A stretch of DNA of 64,000 nucleotides from Candidatus Leptofilum proximum (GTDB lineage: Bacteria > Chloroflexota > Anaerolineae > Promineifilales > Promineifilaceae). The notes beneath the pieces are model-generated. The model was not told where the DNA came from and made no database searches. It saw only the letters and a program-made list of their open reading frames with translations. This document shows, in pieces, positions 1 through 7,476 of the stretch. Every line of letters begins with the position of its first letter. Positions within the stretch are counted from its first letter, which is position 1. The DNA lies in the NCBI GenBank assembly GCA_016710325.1, contig JADJXK010000002.1, forward strand, positions 5,704,001 to 5,768,000. Direction: 5' to 3'. Position numbers and translations under genes: made by a program.

Positions 1-150
1 ATGCGGGGCATCGCCGCCGGAACCTTCAGTGCGCCCAACTTGAAGCTGTTGAGCCCCTCCAAAAACGCGGCCAAAGCGCTGAGTGTGTCCGGCTACGACA
101 TGTTTTTGAAAGTCTATACCAACCCCGATGAAGCTATCCGTTCCTTTTAA
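1..150 (+). CDS. STAS-domain protein, C-terminal fragment (anti-sigma factor antagonist-like)
   Basis: Reading frame 1 is open from the window edge to a TAA at 148-150, giving the last 49 residues of a protein whose start lies outside. The end of the fragment, KALSVSGYDMFLKVYT followed by NPDEAIRSF, matches the end of the STAS protein at 635-1051 (KTLSMTGFDQLLEIYT followed by DRETAVASF), so the two are paralogues. The next gene starts 8 bases downstream, which suggests one operon. STAS proteins of this kind bind RsbW-type kinases in partner-switching modules. The first codon here is ATG, but nothing shows that it is the real start. Confidence 0.7.
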   Translation: MRGIAAGTFSAPNLKLLSPSKNAAKALSVSGYDMFLKVYTNPDEAIRSF

Positions 151-158
151 TCCGATCT

Positions 159-608
159 ATGGAACAACTGGAGCACTATTCCACAACGCTTAAGCTGGGT
201 GAAGCCATGCGGTTGTTTCGCCAAACCGTGGAGCAGCATTTGTTAAACAGCGGCGGTGATCCAAACGCGGTAGGCGAGGTGATTGTTGCCATAAACGAGG
301 GGTTGGTAAACGTGATCCGGCATGGGTACCAGGGGCAGCCGGGCCAGGTGGAGCTGTTGCTCTGGCGCCAGGGGCATACGCTGCGTACCGAGGTGTGTGA
401 CGACGCGCCGCTGTTTGACCCCACCAGCGTGCCCACGCCAGACATCACGATGCCGCTGGATTTACGGCCGTTTGGCGGCATGGGCGTGCACATGATGCGC
501 GAATTTGTGGATGAGCTGCACTACCGGGTAACCGAAGACGGCCGTAACCAGCTCATCCTCATCAAACATCACACCTTTCCCGATACAAAATCTGCGCAAT
601 CTGCGTAA
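159..608 (+). CDS. RsbW-like ATP-binding anti-sigma/serine kinase (HATPase_c_2)
   Basis: A 149-residue single-domain GHKL ATPase of the RsbW/SpoIIAB type. The N-box is visible as AINEGLVNVIRHGY (Glu47, Asn51), followed by a D-x-A-P loop (VCDDAPLFDP) and the glycine-rich lid GGMGVHMM. Enzymes of this family phosphorylate a Ser/Thr of a STAS antagonist and bind either the antagonist or a sigma factor or other target. It sits between two STAS genes and upstream of a PP2C-type phosphatase, the standard partner-switch set. The C-terminal tail (about KSAQSA) is encoded by tandem CTGCGCAAT/CTGCGTAAT words that resemble the CACAGAT-type intergenic repeats seen elsewhere here. This suggests repeat DNA has replaced the original end. 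No sigma factor gene is visible nearby. Confidence 0.85.
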   Translation: MEQLEHYSTTLKLGEAMRLFRQTVEQHLLNSGGDPNAVGEVIVAINEGLVNVIRHGYQGQPGQVELLLWRQGHTLRTEVCDDAPLFDPTSVPTPDITMPLDLRPFGGMGVHMMREFVDELHYRVTEDGRNQLILIKHHTFPDTKSAQSA

Positions 609-634
609 TCTGTGGATTATCTTGAGGAGGCACA

Positions 635-1051
635 ATGAACCTTTCCGTTGAACAACTTTCGGCACACAAACCGGTGACGATTCTAAAAATTCAGGGGGAA
701 CTGGATGGCAGCTCGTACCAGACCTTGATCCAGGAGGCGCAAAAGCTTTATGACGCCGGTACCCGCCATTTGCTGCTGGACTTGAGCGACATGAACTTTA
801 TTTCCAGCGCCGGGCTGGTGGGGCTGCACAGCGTGGTGACGGTAATGCGCGGCAAAGAGCCGCCCAACATGGAGGGCGGCTGGAGCGTCATCCACGAGGC
901 GTCGCACGACATGAGCACCCGCACAGGCCCGGAATCTGCCTGCAAGCTGTTTAACCCGCAGCCGCGCGTACAAAAAACGCTGAGCATGACGGGGTTTGAC
1001 CAGCTGCTAGAGATTTACACGGACCGGGAAACGGCCGTCGCCAGCTTCTAA
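635..1051 (+). CDS. STAS-domain anti-sigma factor antagonist
   Basis: A 138-residue protein with a very good Shine-Dalgarno (TTGAGGAGG) just upstream of the ATG. The STAS core is clear: an N-terminal strand with I-Q-G-E-L-D, then LLLDLSDMNFISSAGLVGL. Ser57/Ser58 lie where SpoIIAA/RsbV proteins are phosphorylated. The domain is longer than the usual 110 residues, with an insert (about residues 78-105) containing many Gly, Pro and Ser residues. Its partners should be the kinase just upstream and the SpoIIE phosphatase downstream. The C-terminus is paralogous to the truncated protein at the window edge, so the cluster carries at least two antagonists for one kinase. Confidence 0.85.
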   Translation: MNLSVEQLSAHKPVTILKIQGELDGSSYQTLIQEAQKLYDAGTRHLLLDLSDMNFISSAGLVGLHSVVTVMRGKEPPNMEGGWSVIHEASHDMSTRTGPESACKLFNPQPRVQKTLSMTGFDQLLEIYTDRETAVASF

Positions 1052-1080
1052 CGATACACCATTGGCCCCGGCCGATCTTT

Positions 1081-2205
1081 ATGGCTTTTTCCGACGTTAT
1101 TCCCTATTTGAACCAGGCCGATGCCGTCTCTTTTGCCGCCGGTCAGCAGATTTTTGCCGCGGGCGACATCGGCACGGCGATGTACTTCATCCTTTCCGGC
1201 GAAGTGCGCATCACGGTGGATGGGCGGGAGCTGGATTATTTACATCCGGGGCAGGTGTTTGGCGAGATGGCCCTGGCGGACAACCTGGTGCGCAGCGCGA
1301 CGGCAACGGCCGTTACCCCCGGCAAACTCGTGCCCATCCACAAACAGCAGTTTGCCGACCTTAGCCAGCATCTGCCTACCTTTGCCACCGAAGTGATGTC
1401 GATCATGTCGGTGCGCCTGCGCCGCTACATGGAAGATGAAGTGAACCGGCTGCGGTTGGAAGAGGAGCTGGCGATTGGCCAGAAAATCCAGCTCAGCCTG
1501 CTGCCCGAAAGCTGCCCCAGCATCCCCGGCTGGCAATTTGCCGCCAGCTACCAGGCAGCGCGCCAGGTCGGCGGCGACTTCTACGACTTCATCGCCGATC
1601 CGCACAACCCCGACCTGCTGCACCTGGTGATTGCCGACGTGACGGGCAAAGGTGTGCCCGCCGCCATGTTCATGGCTGTCTGCCGCACCATCATCCGCAC
1701 CGAGGCGCAAAACGGCCGTTCCCCCGCCGATCTGCTCAGGCGCACCAACCAGCAGCTCAGCCACGAAAAGCGCTCCCTGCCGTTCCTGACGGCCTTTTTT
1801 GGCACCCTGAATCTGCAAACTGGCCAGCTCACCTACGCCATTGGCGGGCACGATCGGCCGTATTGGGTGCAGGCCAGCAGCGGCGGCGTGCAGCAGCTGG
1901 CTGGGCACGGTATGCTGCTCGGCGCCTTCCCCGCCATTCACCTGGATGACCACCAAATCACCCTGGCCCCCGGCGACAGCCTCATCCTGTACACCGACGG
2001 CGTCACCGAGGCGCGCCACCAAGATGATTTGTTTGATGAGGAGCGGCTGGAAGCGGTGATTGCCGGGCACAGCACGGCCAGTGCTGGTGAGATGGCCACG
2101 GCCGTGGTGCAGGCGGTCAACCAGTTCATCGGCAGCCAGCCCCAGTCCGACGACATAACCCTGGTGATCGTCCAACGAGACGGCCACGACCTTTTTGCTG
2201 CGTAG
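1081..2205 (+). CDS. Cyclic-nucleotide-binding domain fused to SpoIIE/RsbU-type PP2C phosphatase
   Basis: A 374-residue cytosolic protein. Residues about 10-115 form a CAP-type cNMP-binding domain with a jelly-roll glycine pattern and the phosphate-binding-cassette-like stretch GQVFGEMALAD. A helical linker leads to a SpoIIE phosphatase domain (about 150-370) beginning IGQKIQLSLLP and containing VGGDFYDF, DVTGKGVPAAMFMA and LYTDGVTEAR, which hold the metal-binding aspartates. RsbU/SpoIIE enzymes dephosphorylate STAS antagonists, and the neighbours are a STAS protein and its kinase. The sensory domain suggests a second messenger or small ligand as input. The ATG at 1081 lies 29 bases after the STAS stop and has no strong Shine-Dalgarno, so translation may be coupled or weak. 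Confidence 0.88.
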   Translation: MAFSDVIPYLNQADAVSFAAGQQIFAAGDIGTAMYFILSGEVRITVDGRELDYLHPGQVFGEMALADNLVRSATATAVTPGKLVPIHKQQFADLSQHLPTFATEVMSIMSVRLRRYMEDEVNRLRLEEELAIGQKIQLSLLPESCPSIPGWQFAASYQAARQVGGDFYDFIADPHNPDLLHLVIADVTGKGVPAAMFMAVCRTIIRTEAQNGRSPADLLRRTNQQLSHEKRSLPFLTAFFGTLNLQTGQLTYAIGGHDRPYWVQASSGGVQQLAGHGMLLGAFPAIHLDDHQITLAPGDSLILYTDGVTEARHQDDLFDEERLEAVIAGHSTASAGEMATAVVQAVNQFIGSQPQSDDITLVIVQRDGHDLFAA

Positions 2206-2236
2206 CCCCAGATTTCACGCTCAACTCTCGCAAAAA

Positions 2237-2317
2237 ATTGGACAGTGATAAACACTGATTGACACAGATAATGACCATTAAAAACCAGTGTTCATCTGTG
2301 AAAATCAGTGTCCAATT
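2237..2317. repeat. Intergenic palindromic array, CACAGAT family
   Basis: The outer arms are AATTGGACA and TGTCCAATT. The inside holds tandem variants of ACACTGATT/GACACAGAT on the left and CATCTGTG/AAAATCAGTG on the right, so the RNA could fold into a long imperfect hairpin on either strand. It lies between the stops of two convergent genes. The same word family occurs at 40842-40899 and 63819-63882. A bidirectional terminator role is possible, but no T-run follows directly. Confidence 0.7.
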
Positions 2318-2346
2318 CAAAAGGGGATAGGGTGCTATTTTCAGAT

Positions 2347-4056
2347 TTAGTTGTCGGGGAGGAAACGGCCGTTTGGCGTGGCCGTTGGTTCTGCTTCCGG
2401 GGCGGGCAGGTCGGGCAGGCTCAGGCCGAGGCCGTAGGGCGCCCAGGTGGGGTGGCTGGCCGGGGTGTCGTCGGCGGTGACCTGGGTGGCTAGAGCAGTT
2501 TCCAGATTCATGATGAACAAATCGTCATCAAAAATGAAGGCGATGTCCTGGCCGCTAGGTCCCCAGGCCATGAACTGCCGGTCGCGGGAGAATGCGCTGT
2601 TTTCGCCCACCGGTGGGTAGATTTGCCGGGCGTTGCTGCCGTCCTGGTCCATCAACCAAAGGGTGTAATTGCTGCGCAGGCTGTCCACCGGATCGGCCGT
2701 ACGCAGGAAGGCGATGTGGCTCTGCTCGGGGTTGGTGACCCAGTGCAGGTGGCCCCACATGCCGGTCTGGTTGATGAGCTGCACGTTGAGGTTGGAGAAG
2801 ATGTCAAACACCCAGCTGTTGAACGCCATCGCCCGATCATCCTCGCCGCCGTGGTTGGTGAAGGCCAGGAAACGGCCGTCGGGCGACCAGGTAATCGTCG
2901 GTACCCAGACCCAGTCGGCCAGGGTGTTGTAGGCAGTGAACTCCTGCAGCTGGCGCCGCTTGAAGGCATTTTCCTCGGCGAAAGTGTCGATCACGCCCAC
3001 TTCGTTGGCGTAGGCGTAGGCCAGCATACGGCCGTCGGGCGACCAGGCGTAGCTGCCACCCCACCAGCCGTTGAGCGCCGGGTAGGTGTCGATGAATTGT
3101 TCCGGCTCGAAGGGGGTGCCGTCGTTTTCAAAAACGTCGGCCAGCCACAGATCGTTGTTGGCTTCCCAGCCCGGCGGCTGGTCGCTGGGGTCGGCGGTGG
3201 TGTAGGCAATCTGGCGAATGGTGGTGCGGTTGGGGTTCCAGTCGGCCCACAGCACGTTTTCCACGCCCAGCTCACGTGGTTCCGCGCCGCGCTCGGTGCC
3301 AATCACCCACAAGCTGTTGCCAAATAGGCCCGTATCGCTGATGACGCGGGTGTAGAGTAAATGGCTGCCGCTGGGTGACAGGCTGAAGACGCGCCCGTCG
3401 AGGCCATCGCCAGTGTTGAGCGTTTCGGGCACGGCCGTACTGCCGCGCATGAGAACGGCCGTGCCGCCGCTGATGGTGGCCAGGGTGCCGCTAAAATCGA
3501 CGTTGCCCCGGTTGGCGCCAATGCCAATCATCACCAGCTCGTCCTGCGGCTCGGCCACGGTCACTTCATTGGTACGGATGCGGCTCACTTCCTGCCCGTC
3601 CTGGTAGACAATGCGGATGGTAATTTCCTTGGTGCCGTTTTGCCCCGCCTGCACAATTTGCGGCGGGTCGTCGGCGCTCATGCCGTCGCTGCGGATGAAC
3701 TTGCGCTCGAAGGGGATGATTTCCTCGATGACGTCCACCGTCTCGCTGACGCGAACCACGCGAACGGCCATTTCGGGCGTGAGGGGCGTAAACAACGGCG
3801 GATCGACCTCATCCAGCTCGCCCAGCTCAACGCCCGCTTCGGCCAGCAGTTCGCGTACGGTGGCAGTGTTGGTGGTGAGGTTAAAGGTCTGGCCATCGAC
3901 TTGGAGGGTGAGGGGAACGGCCGTATCCCCGTTGCTCACCACATCCGGCTGGGCGCACCCGGCCAACAGCCACAAAAAAAGACAGATGATCCAACAGCTG
4001 GCTCTTTGCCAGCGGCGTTCATCTGCCTTTGTGGTTACCTGTTTAAAAATCACCAT
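2347..4056 (-). CDS. Lipoprotein with ubiquitin-like/G5 domains and TolB-like beta-propeller
   Basis: A 569-residue predicted lipoprotein. Hydrophobic segment WIICLFLWLLAG is followed by Cys34, a good lipobox. Residues about 50-105 look like a DUF348 (YabE-type) domain and about 106-175 like a G5 domain (EEIIPFERKFIR, then EITIRIVYQDGQEVSRIRTNE), as found in Rpf/YabE-like cell-wall proteins. The rest (about 195-545) carries repeated WSPDGR-type blades (YAWSPDGRMLAY, ITWSPDGRFLAF) typical of TolB/WD40-like propellers. The likely location is the outer face of the membrane, binding cell-wall or glycan material. The substrate is unknown. The ATG at 4056 gives a long n-region before the lipobox, and a later start is possible. 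Confidence 0.75.
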   Translation of the reverse strand: MVIFKQVTTKADERRWQRASCWIICLFLWLLAGCAQPDVVSNGDTAVPLTLQVDGQTFNLTTNTATVRELLAEAGVELGELDEVDPPLFTPLTPEMAVRVVRVSETVDVIEEIIPFERKFIRSDGMSADDPPQIVQAGQNGTKEITIRIVYQDGQEVSRIRTNEVTVAEPQDELVMIGIGANRGNVDFSGTLATISGGTAVLMRGSTAVPETLNTGDGLDGRVFSLSPSGSHLLYTRVISDTGLFGNSLWVIGTERGAEPRELGVENVLWADWNPNRTTIRQIAYTTADPSDQPPGWEANNDLWLADVFENDGTPFEPEQFIDTYPALNGWWGGSYAWSPDGRMLAYAYANEVGVIDTFAEENAFKRRQLQEFTAYNTLADWVWVPTITWSPDGRFLAFTNHGGEDDRAMAFNSWVFDIFSNLNVQLINQTGMWGHLHWVTNPEQSHIAFLRTADPVDSLRSNYTLWLMDQDGSNARQIYPPVGENSAFSRDRQFMAWGPSGQDIAFIFDDDLFIMNLETALATQVTADDTPASHPTWAPYGLGLSLPDLPAPEAEPTATPNGRFLPDN

Positions 4057-4058
4057 CC

Positions 4059-4145
4059 GGTGGTCGGTGAACGGTAATCGGTGGTCGGTAATCGGTGGTC
4101 GGTAAGAAGATACCGATTACTGATTACGGTTTACCGATTACCGAG
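4059..4145. repeat. Intergenic palindromic array, CGGTAATCGGTGAACGG family
   Basis: The left half is tandem GGTCGGTAATC and GGTGAACGGTAATC words, and the right half is their complement (ACCGATTACTGATTACGG and similar). The two halves form a long hairpin on either strand. The array begins right upstream of the lipoprotein start and runs to the stop of the DUF2267 gene. Other members lie at 4881-4977, 30750-30834, 43454-43527, 47393-47516 and 52272-52347. Confidence 0.85.
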
Positions 4146-4541
4146 TTACGCTTTTTCCCACAGCTCTCGCACTTCCGGGGAGAGCGAATTGGCCACGGCC
4201 TGCTGCGTGCCGTTGTCGACCAGCTGCTTGACGGCATGGAAGACGGCCAGGATGGGCGTGCGGGCAAACTGCGGATCGCTGTTGCCGCTGCGCCGCGAGA
4301 CCTGGTTCTGGAATTCGTGGCTGGTGAGCTGGTCGTTTTTAAAGTGCAGCAGCCAGAAAACCCGCTTGACGTCATCGCCCAACTCTGGCGGGAGGGCTTT
4401 AGCCAGCTTCTTTTTGGTACGGCCGTCCAGGTTAAAGCCGAGTGTCTTGAGAACGGCCGTGCTCCAGCGCCGGGCGTGGTCTGGCGTGCGTAAACTGCCT
4501 TTGTTTTGTACGGTCTGGTAGTATGAATTTAGATCTGCCAT
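4146..4541 (-). CDS. DUF2267 family protein
   Basis: A 131-residue soluble protein with the pattern of DUF2267 (WSTAVLKTLGFNLDGRTKKKLAKALPPEL shortened: an RxxxxxVLxTLGxxLxxxxxxxLAxxLPPEL signature), a small helical family of unknown function. ATG 4541 is chosen over an in-frame TTG at 4547. Neither has a clear Shine-Dalgarno. The gene ends directly at a palindromic array and lies downstream of nothing obviously related, so no function is inferred. Confidence 0.7.
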   Translation of the reverse strand: MADLNSYYQTVQNKGSLRTPDHARRWSTAVLKTLGFNLDGRTKKKLAKALPPELGDDVKRVFWLLHFKNDQLTSHEFQNQVSRRSGNSDPQFARTPILAVFHAVKQLVDNGTQQAVANSLSPEVRELWEKA

Positions 4542-4547
4542 AGTCAA

Positions 4548-4706
4548 AAATTATCCATCAAAAAGGTCAAATTGGCCAGAGGTGTCGAACACAATGTTCG
4601 CAATGGGCTGAAGCCCACCGCTAGTTGTGGAAGCCCCTCGGGGGCTTACATAGCTAGCCGGGCCGTTTACGGCTCGGCGGATCATGCCGGGCATCGGGAG
4701 GATTGT
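4548..4706. other. Non-coding stretch with short hairpins
   Basis: No credible gene is seen. It holds a compact hairpin AAGCCCC-TCG-GGGGCTT (4631-4647) and a second inverted repeat around GCCGGGCCG/CGGCTCGGC (about 4658-4679). Both lie upstream of the alaX promoter. They could terminate transcription from upstream, but no T-run follows. Confidence 0.4.
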
Positions 4707-4735
4707 TTGACAGGGGACGGCCGTTTTGGCATAAT
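4707..4735 (+). promoter_or_regulatory. Sigma70-type promoter of the T-box/alaX transcript
   Basis: Perfect -35 TTGACA (4707-4712), 17-base spacer and -10 CATAAT (4730-4735). The spacer contains one ACGGCCGT octamer. The predicted start near 4742 lies just upstream of the T-box stem I. Confidence 0.75.
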
Positions 4736-4880
4736 CTTTGCCAATCGAAAAGCAACAAATGTTGCCATTGGCGTTGATGGAGACGAGTAGCTTTTTTAAC
4801 TGGCCAAGCGAACCTGAGCGGGTGTGAGTCAGGTCCAGGCTAAAGGGGCGAAAATCCCTCCGGAGCTTCTGACTGAAAGA

Positions 4881-4977
4881 GCGGTGATCGGTAGGCGGTA
4901 AACGGTAATCAGTAATCGGTGAACGGTGAAACCGAATACGGATAACGGATTACCGATAACGGATAACCGATTACCGA
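4881..4977. repeat. CGGTAATCGG-family array inserted inside the T-box leader
   Basis: Tandem GGTGATCGGTAGGCGG, GGTAATCAGTAATCGG and GGTGAACGG words are followed by their complements (GGATAACGGATTACCG and similar). It follows stem I (ending about 4878) and precedes the segment leading to the T-box. As a self-folding hairpin it could be tolerated without breaking the riboswitch. Confidence 0.85.
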
Positions 4978-5095
4978 AACAAGTAGGCTCAGACGGAGTC
5001 AGCCCACGTTACCGGGCGTGCTGCCATTCTTATGTGGCTGGTTGAGTGTCTGGCATTGATGTGCCAGGAACTTGGGTGGTACCGCGGAGACAATG

Positions 5096-5135
5096 CGCCT
5101 TCGTCCCAACTGTGGGATGAAGGCGTTTTTTATTG
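5096..5135 (+). terminator. T-box intrinsic terminator
   Basis: CGCCTTCgTCCCA pairs with TGGGATGAAGGCG and is followed by TTTTTTAT. It starts 10 bases after the T-box sequence and competes with the antiterminator. The alaX start is 15 bases downstream. Confidence 0.88.
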
Positions 5136-5149
5136 GCCGGAGGCAAACG

Positions 5150-5860
5150 ATGACGGAACTTTTGTACACAACCGATGCCTATGTGCAGACTTTTGAGGCG
5201 GTGGTAACGGCCGTTACCGCAGACAACGGCGTCATTTTAGACAAAACCGCTTTTTACCCCGGCGGCGGTGGCCAGCCCAACGATGAAGGCACGTTGACGG
5301 TGGGCAACCAAAGCTGGAACGTGACTAAAGTAAAGAAAGTTGGCGGTGATGTTGTCCATTTTGTTGAGGGTGAGCCGCCTGGGGCTGGAACGACCGTCAC
5401 CGGCCAGCTCGACTGGGAACGGCGTTACCAGCTCATGCGCACCCACACGGCGATGCACGTTCTGTGCGGCGTGGTCTGGCGCGATTACGGCGCCTCGGTG
5501 ACCGGTGGCAATATGGACCCATTGAAGGGCCGCATGGATTTTGAGTTTGAGACGATGCGGCAGGAGCTGGTGGCGGAGATTGAAACGGCCGTTAACCAGG
5601 AAGTCGAAGCCGCCCGCGAAACCCGCGTGCAAATTTTGCCACGTGACGAAGCGTTCCAAATTCCCGATCTGATCCGCACCAAGATCAATCTGCTGCCGGA
5701 AGGCATCAGCGAAGTGCGCACCGTGGAGCTGGTGGGGCTGGATTTGCAGGCCGACGGCGGCACACACGTGGCCAATACGAAGGAAGTCGGCCGTATGCGC
5801 ATTACCGATTACAAAAGCAAGGGCAAAATCAACAAGCGCATTTACGTAGAGTTGGATTGA
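5150..5860 (+). CDS. alaX: Alanyl-tRNA editing protein AlaX
   Basis: A 236-residue free-standing editing domain homologous to the AlaRS C-terminal half. It hydrolyses mischarged Ser- or Gly-tRNA(Ala) in the cytosol. The N-terminal part has TAFYPGGGGQPNDEG, and the zinc-binding HxxxH is in RTHTAMHVL. The second metal motif is ADGGTHV, where many AlaRS enzymes have CGGTHV. The length suits the AlaX-M class. The ATG at 5150 is chosen because GGCCGGAGG lies just upstream and the reading frame before it is the terminator. Expression is governed by the T-box leader. Confidence 0.9.
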   Translation: MTELLYTTDAYVQTFEAVVTAVTADNGVILDKTAFYPGGGGQPNDEGTLTVGNQSWNVTKVKKVGGDVVHFVEGEPPGAGTTVTGQLDWERRYQLMRTHTAMHVLCGVVWRDYGASVTGGNMDPLKGRMDFEFETMRQELVAEIETAVNQEVEAARETRVQILPRDEAFQIPDLIRTKINLLPEGISEVRTVELVGLDLQADGGTHVANTKEVGRMRITDYKSKGKINKRIYVELD

Positions 5861-5871
5861 TCTAGCGGAGA

Positions 5872-5931
5872 CTACAACGAGTGGCAGAAATTAACGAATG
5901 AAAATTCGTTGATTTCTCAAATTCGTTGTAG
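5872..5931. repeat. Inverted repeat between alaX and the next gene
   Basis: Outer arms CTACAACGA (5872-5880) and TCGTTGTAG (5923-5931) enclose an inner palindrome TTAACGAATGAAAATTCGTTGA. There is no T-run. It does not share words with the larger array families. Confidence 0.6.
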
Positions 5932-5944
5932 CCATAGGTTTGAA

Positions 5945-6637
5945 ATGAGATTTATCGTCAAGGAGCAAGACTACGAACGGCCAATCGGCGCCGGGCTGAT
6001 GCGCTACGAGCTGGACGGCGTGCCGACTGGCGCCGTTGAGCATTGGCGGCTGACCCAGGCCACCGAGGGGTACGAGGTGCTGCGCGTCGATTTGGATGCG
6101 CGGGAGGCGGCTTCGGGGCATTCGTATCTGTACCACCTGGTGCGGCGGACCGGTGGTGCGCCGGAGCGGTTGGCGTATCGTTTTTGGGGCGATGGTTTGC
6201 AGATTGAAGGGACTTTGCTCTTTTCCGAAACGAACATTACGGGGACGCGGACGGTAAACGGCCGTACCCACCACGAAGACCTCGACATCGAACCGGGCAC
6301 CATTTTCTGGTTTCCCTCAGCGATTGGCTTGGGACTGGCGTTGCAGGCCAAAAAGGTGACGGGGAATACGGCCGTAACCCTCAACGGCAAAATCGACGGC
6401 GAGGAGACGCTGACCATGCAGCAAGTGTCGGTGGATGTGCATTTTTTGATTACCGACACCAAACCGATGGAGGTTGCGGGTAAAACACTGGAAACTGTGC
6501 CCACCATGGTGCGCTGGAATGAGAACCAGCGCATCGTCACCCGCGACCAAAACTATTGGCCCGTCGCCATGCAGCGACTTGATTTTGCCGATGTCAAACA
6601 GCTTGAGGCCAAAGAAACGCGATACATCTGGTATTGA
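5945..6637 (+). CDS. Conserved-looking protein of unknown function
   Basis: A 230-residue soluble protein beginning MRFIVKEQDYERPIGAG at the ATG 5945. An upstream in-frame extension would run through the hairpin and is not used. It has alternating hydrophobic strands and no signal peptide, membrane segment or motif that I recognise. The predicted beta-rich character (long runs such as YRFWGDGLQIEGTLLFSE) suggests a barrel or sandwich. GC content and ACGGCCGT content match the neighbouring core genes. It is followed by a sharply AT-richer gene. Confidence 0.55.
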   Translation: MRFIVKEQDYERPIGAGLMRYELDGVPTGAVEHWRLTQATEGYEVLRVDLDAREAASGHSYLYHLVRRTGGAPERLAYRFWGDGLQIEGTLLFSETNITGTRTVNGRTHHEDLDIEPGTIFWFPSAIGLGLALQAKKVTGNTAVTLNGKIDGEETLTMQQVSVDVHFLITDTKPMEVAGKTLETVPTMVRWNENQRIVTRDQNYWPVAMQRLDFADVKQLEAKETRYIWY

Positions 6638-6647
6638 TTTGAAGAAA

Positions 6648-7273
6648 ATGCAGAAAGATATGGAACCTCATGAGCATGCAGAAAATTTAGTCAAATATTT
6701 CGCGCGAATTGCAGAAGAGAATGATTCGGAAGTTTGGCGAAAAGGATTGAGCACGGCTAAAGAATGGCTAAGGTTAATTGATTCAGAAGATTATTTAGAA
6801 AAGGAAATTTCTTCTTTTCTAGGTGTTGTTCATGCCAATAGGCATAGAACAAGCGGTTGGTACGATCTCGCGCTTGGAGCATATTCTTGGGCTCGCCTTA
6901 AAGGACATCCCGTTCCATCATCAGAAGAGTTCTTTGCCCCTAGTCAACTGGCCAATATTCAAAATATGTCTGAGACACCACCATCTGATCAGGCTCATGA
7001 ACTATTAAAAATCTTTAACAATATCATCTTGAAGACCCAAGTAGTGAAGTATGGAAGCCGGGAGTAGAAATTACACAAATTTGGCTGAGTCTGATTGAGG
7101 CTGAAGAAGTAAACAAGTTAGCGGTTGCAAAGCTAATGGACGAATTGCTTTTGAACTATCGCAAATATGGTTCATTCGAATGGATCGGCACCGCTTTAAG
7201 CGTTAGTTACTGGTGTAAAACAATGGGTTATGCAGATTTGATTCCTGATGATTTTCGTCATCTAGTTGATTAA
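6648..7273 (+). pseudogene. Frameshifted gene with two tandem homologous units
   Basis: The first frame, from ATG 6648 (or 6660), is open to a TAG at 7065-7067. A second frame (from about 7019 to TAA 7271-7273) has no start codon but encodes a unit clearly similar to the first. Compare SEVWRKGLSTAKEWLRLIDSE (unit 1) with SEVWKPGVEITQIWLSLIEAE (unit 2). Read through a -1 shift near 7019-7030, the gene would give about 208 residues with a duplicated domain. The region is visibly AT-richer than its flanks, suggesting recent acquisition. I do not recognise the family. A sequencing error is possible. Confidence 0.5.
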
Positions 7274-7476
7274 AACAATCATTGATGAGCAAATATTATG
7301 AATAATCGAACGATGAATGCATTTTTCCGAATACGAATATCCAGGCGAATTATTGGTCCCGACACGGCCGTTTTCTATCTCACAGGTTAGCAAGTCGTCG
7401 TCGGGAATTACCTAATTACTCAACTACTAAATTACAAACCTACGCAACACGGAATATGAAATACGGAGTAAACACC
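7274..7476. other. Intergenic region before ileS
   Basis: No gene is seen. It contains one ACGGCCGT and a half-array of the TAATTACTCAAC type (about 7408-7437). The latter resembles one arm of the palindrome at 44535-44595 without an obvious partner arm. No T-box sequence precedes ileS here. Confidence 0.4.

Larger units (their letters stand above)
4775..5136 (+). promoter_or_regulatory. T-box riboswitch leader
   Basis: Stem I features are visible: GATGGAGACGAGTAG at 4776-4790, then a stem ACCTGA/TCAGGT enclosing a loop with GGGTGTGAG. The diagnostic T-box AACTTGGGTGGTACCGCG is at 5069-5086, followed by a terminator and alaX. T-box RNAs sense uncharged tRNA by specifier pairing and open the antiterminator. 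The specifier is not certain. ATC or AAT (4853-4856, in GCGAAAATCCC) sits where the specifier usually lies, whereas an Ala codon GCT appears only at 4865-4867. A palindromic array is inserted between stem I and the antiterminator. Confidence 0.88.

Noticed and set aside
1240..2187. 315-residue minus-strand frame opposite the SpoIIE gene
   Set aside because: It is the shadow of a gene with complete cNMP and PP2C motifs.
4548..5150. tRNA gene upstream of alaX
   Set aside because: The folded elements are T-box stem I, an array and a terminator. No cloverleaf or CCA end was found.
7274..7476. T-box in front of ileS
   Set aside because: No GGTGGTACCGCG-type sequence or terminator is present between 7274 and the ileS start.
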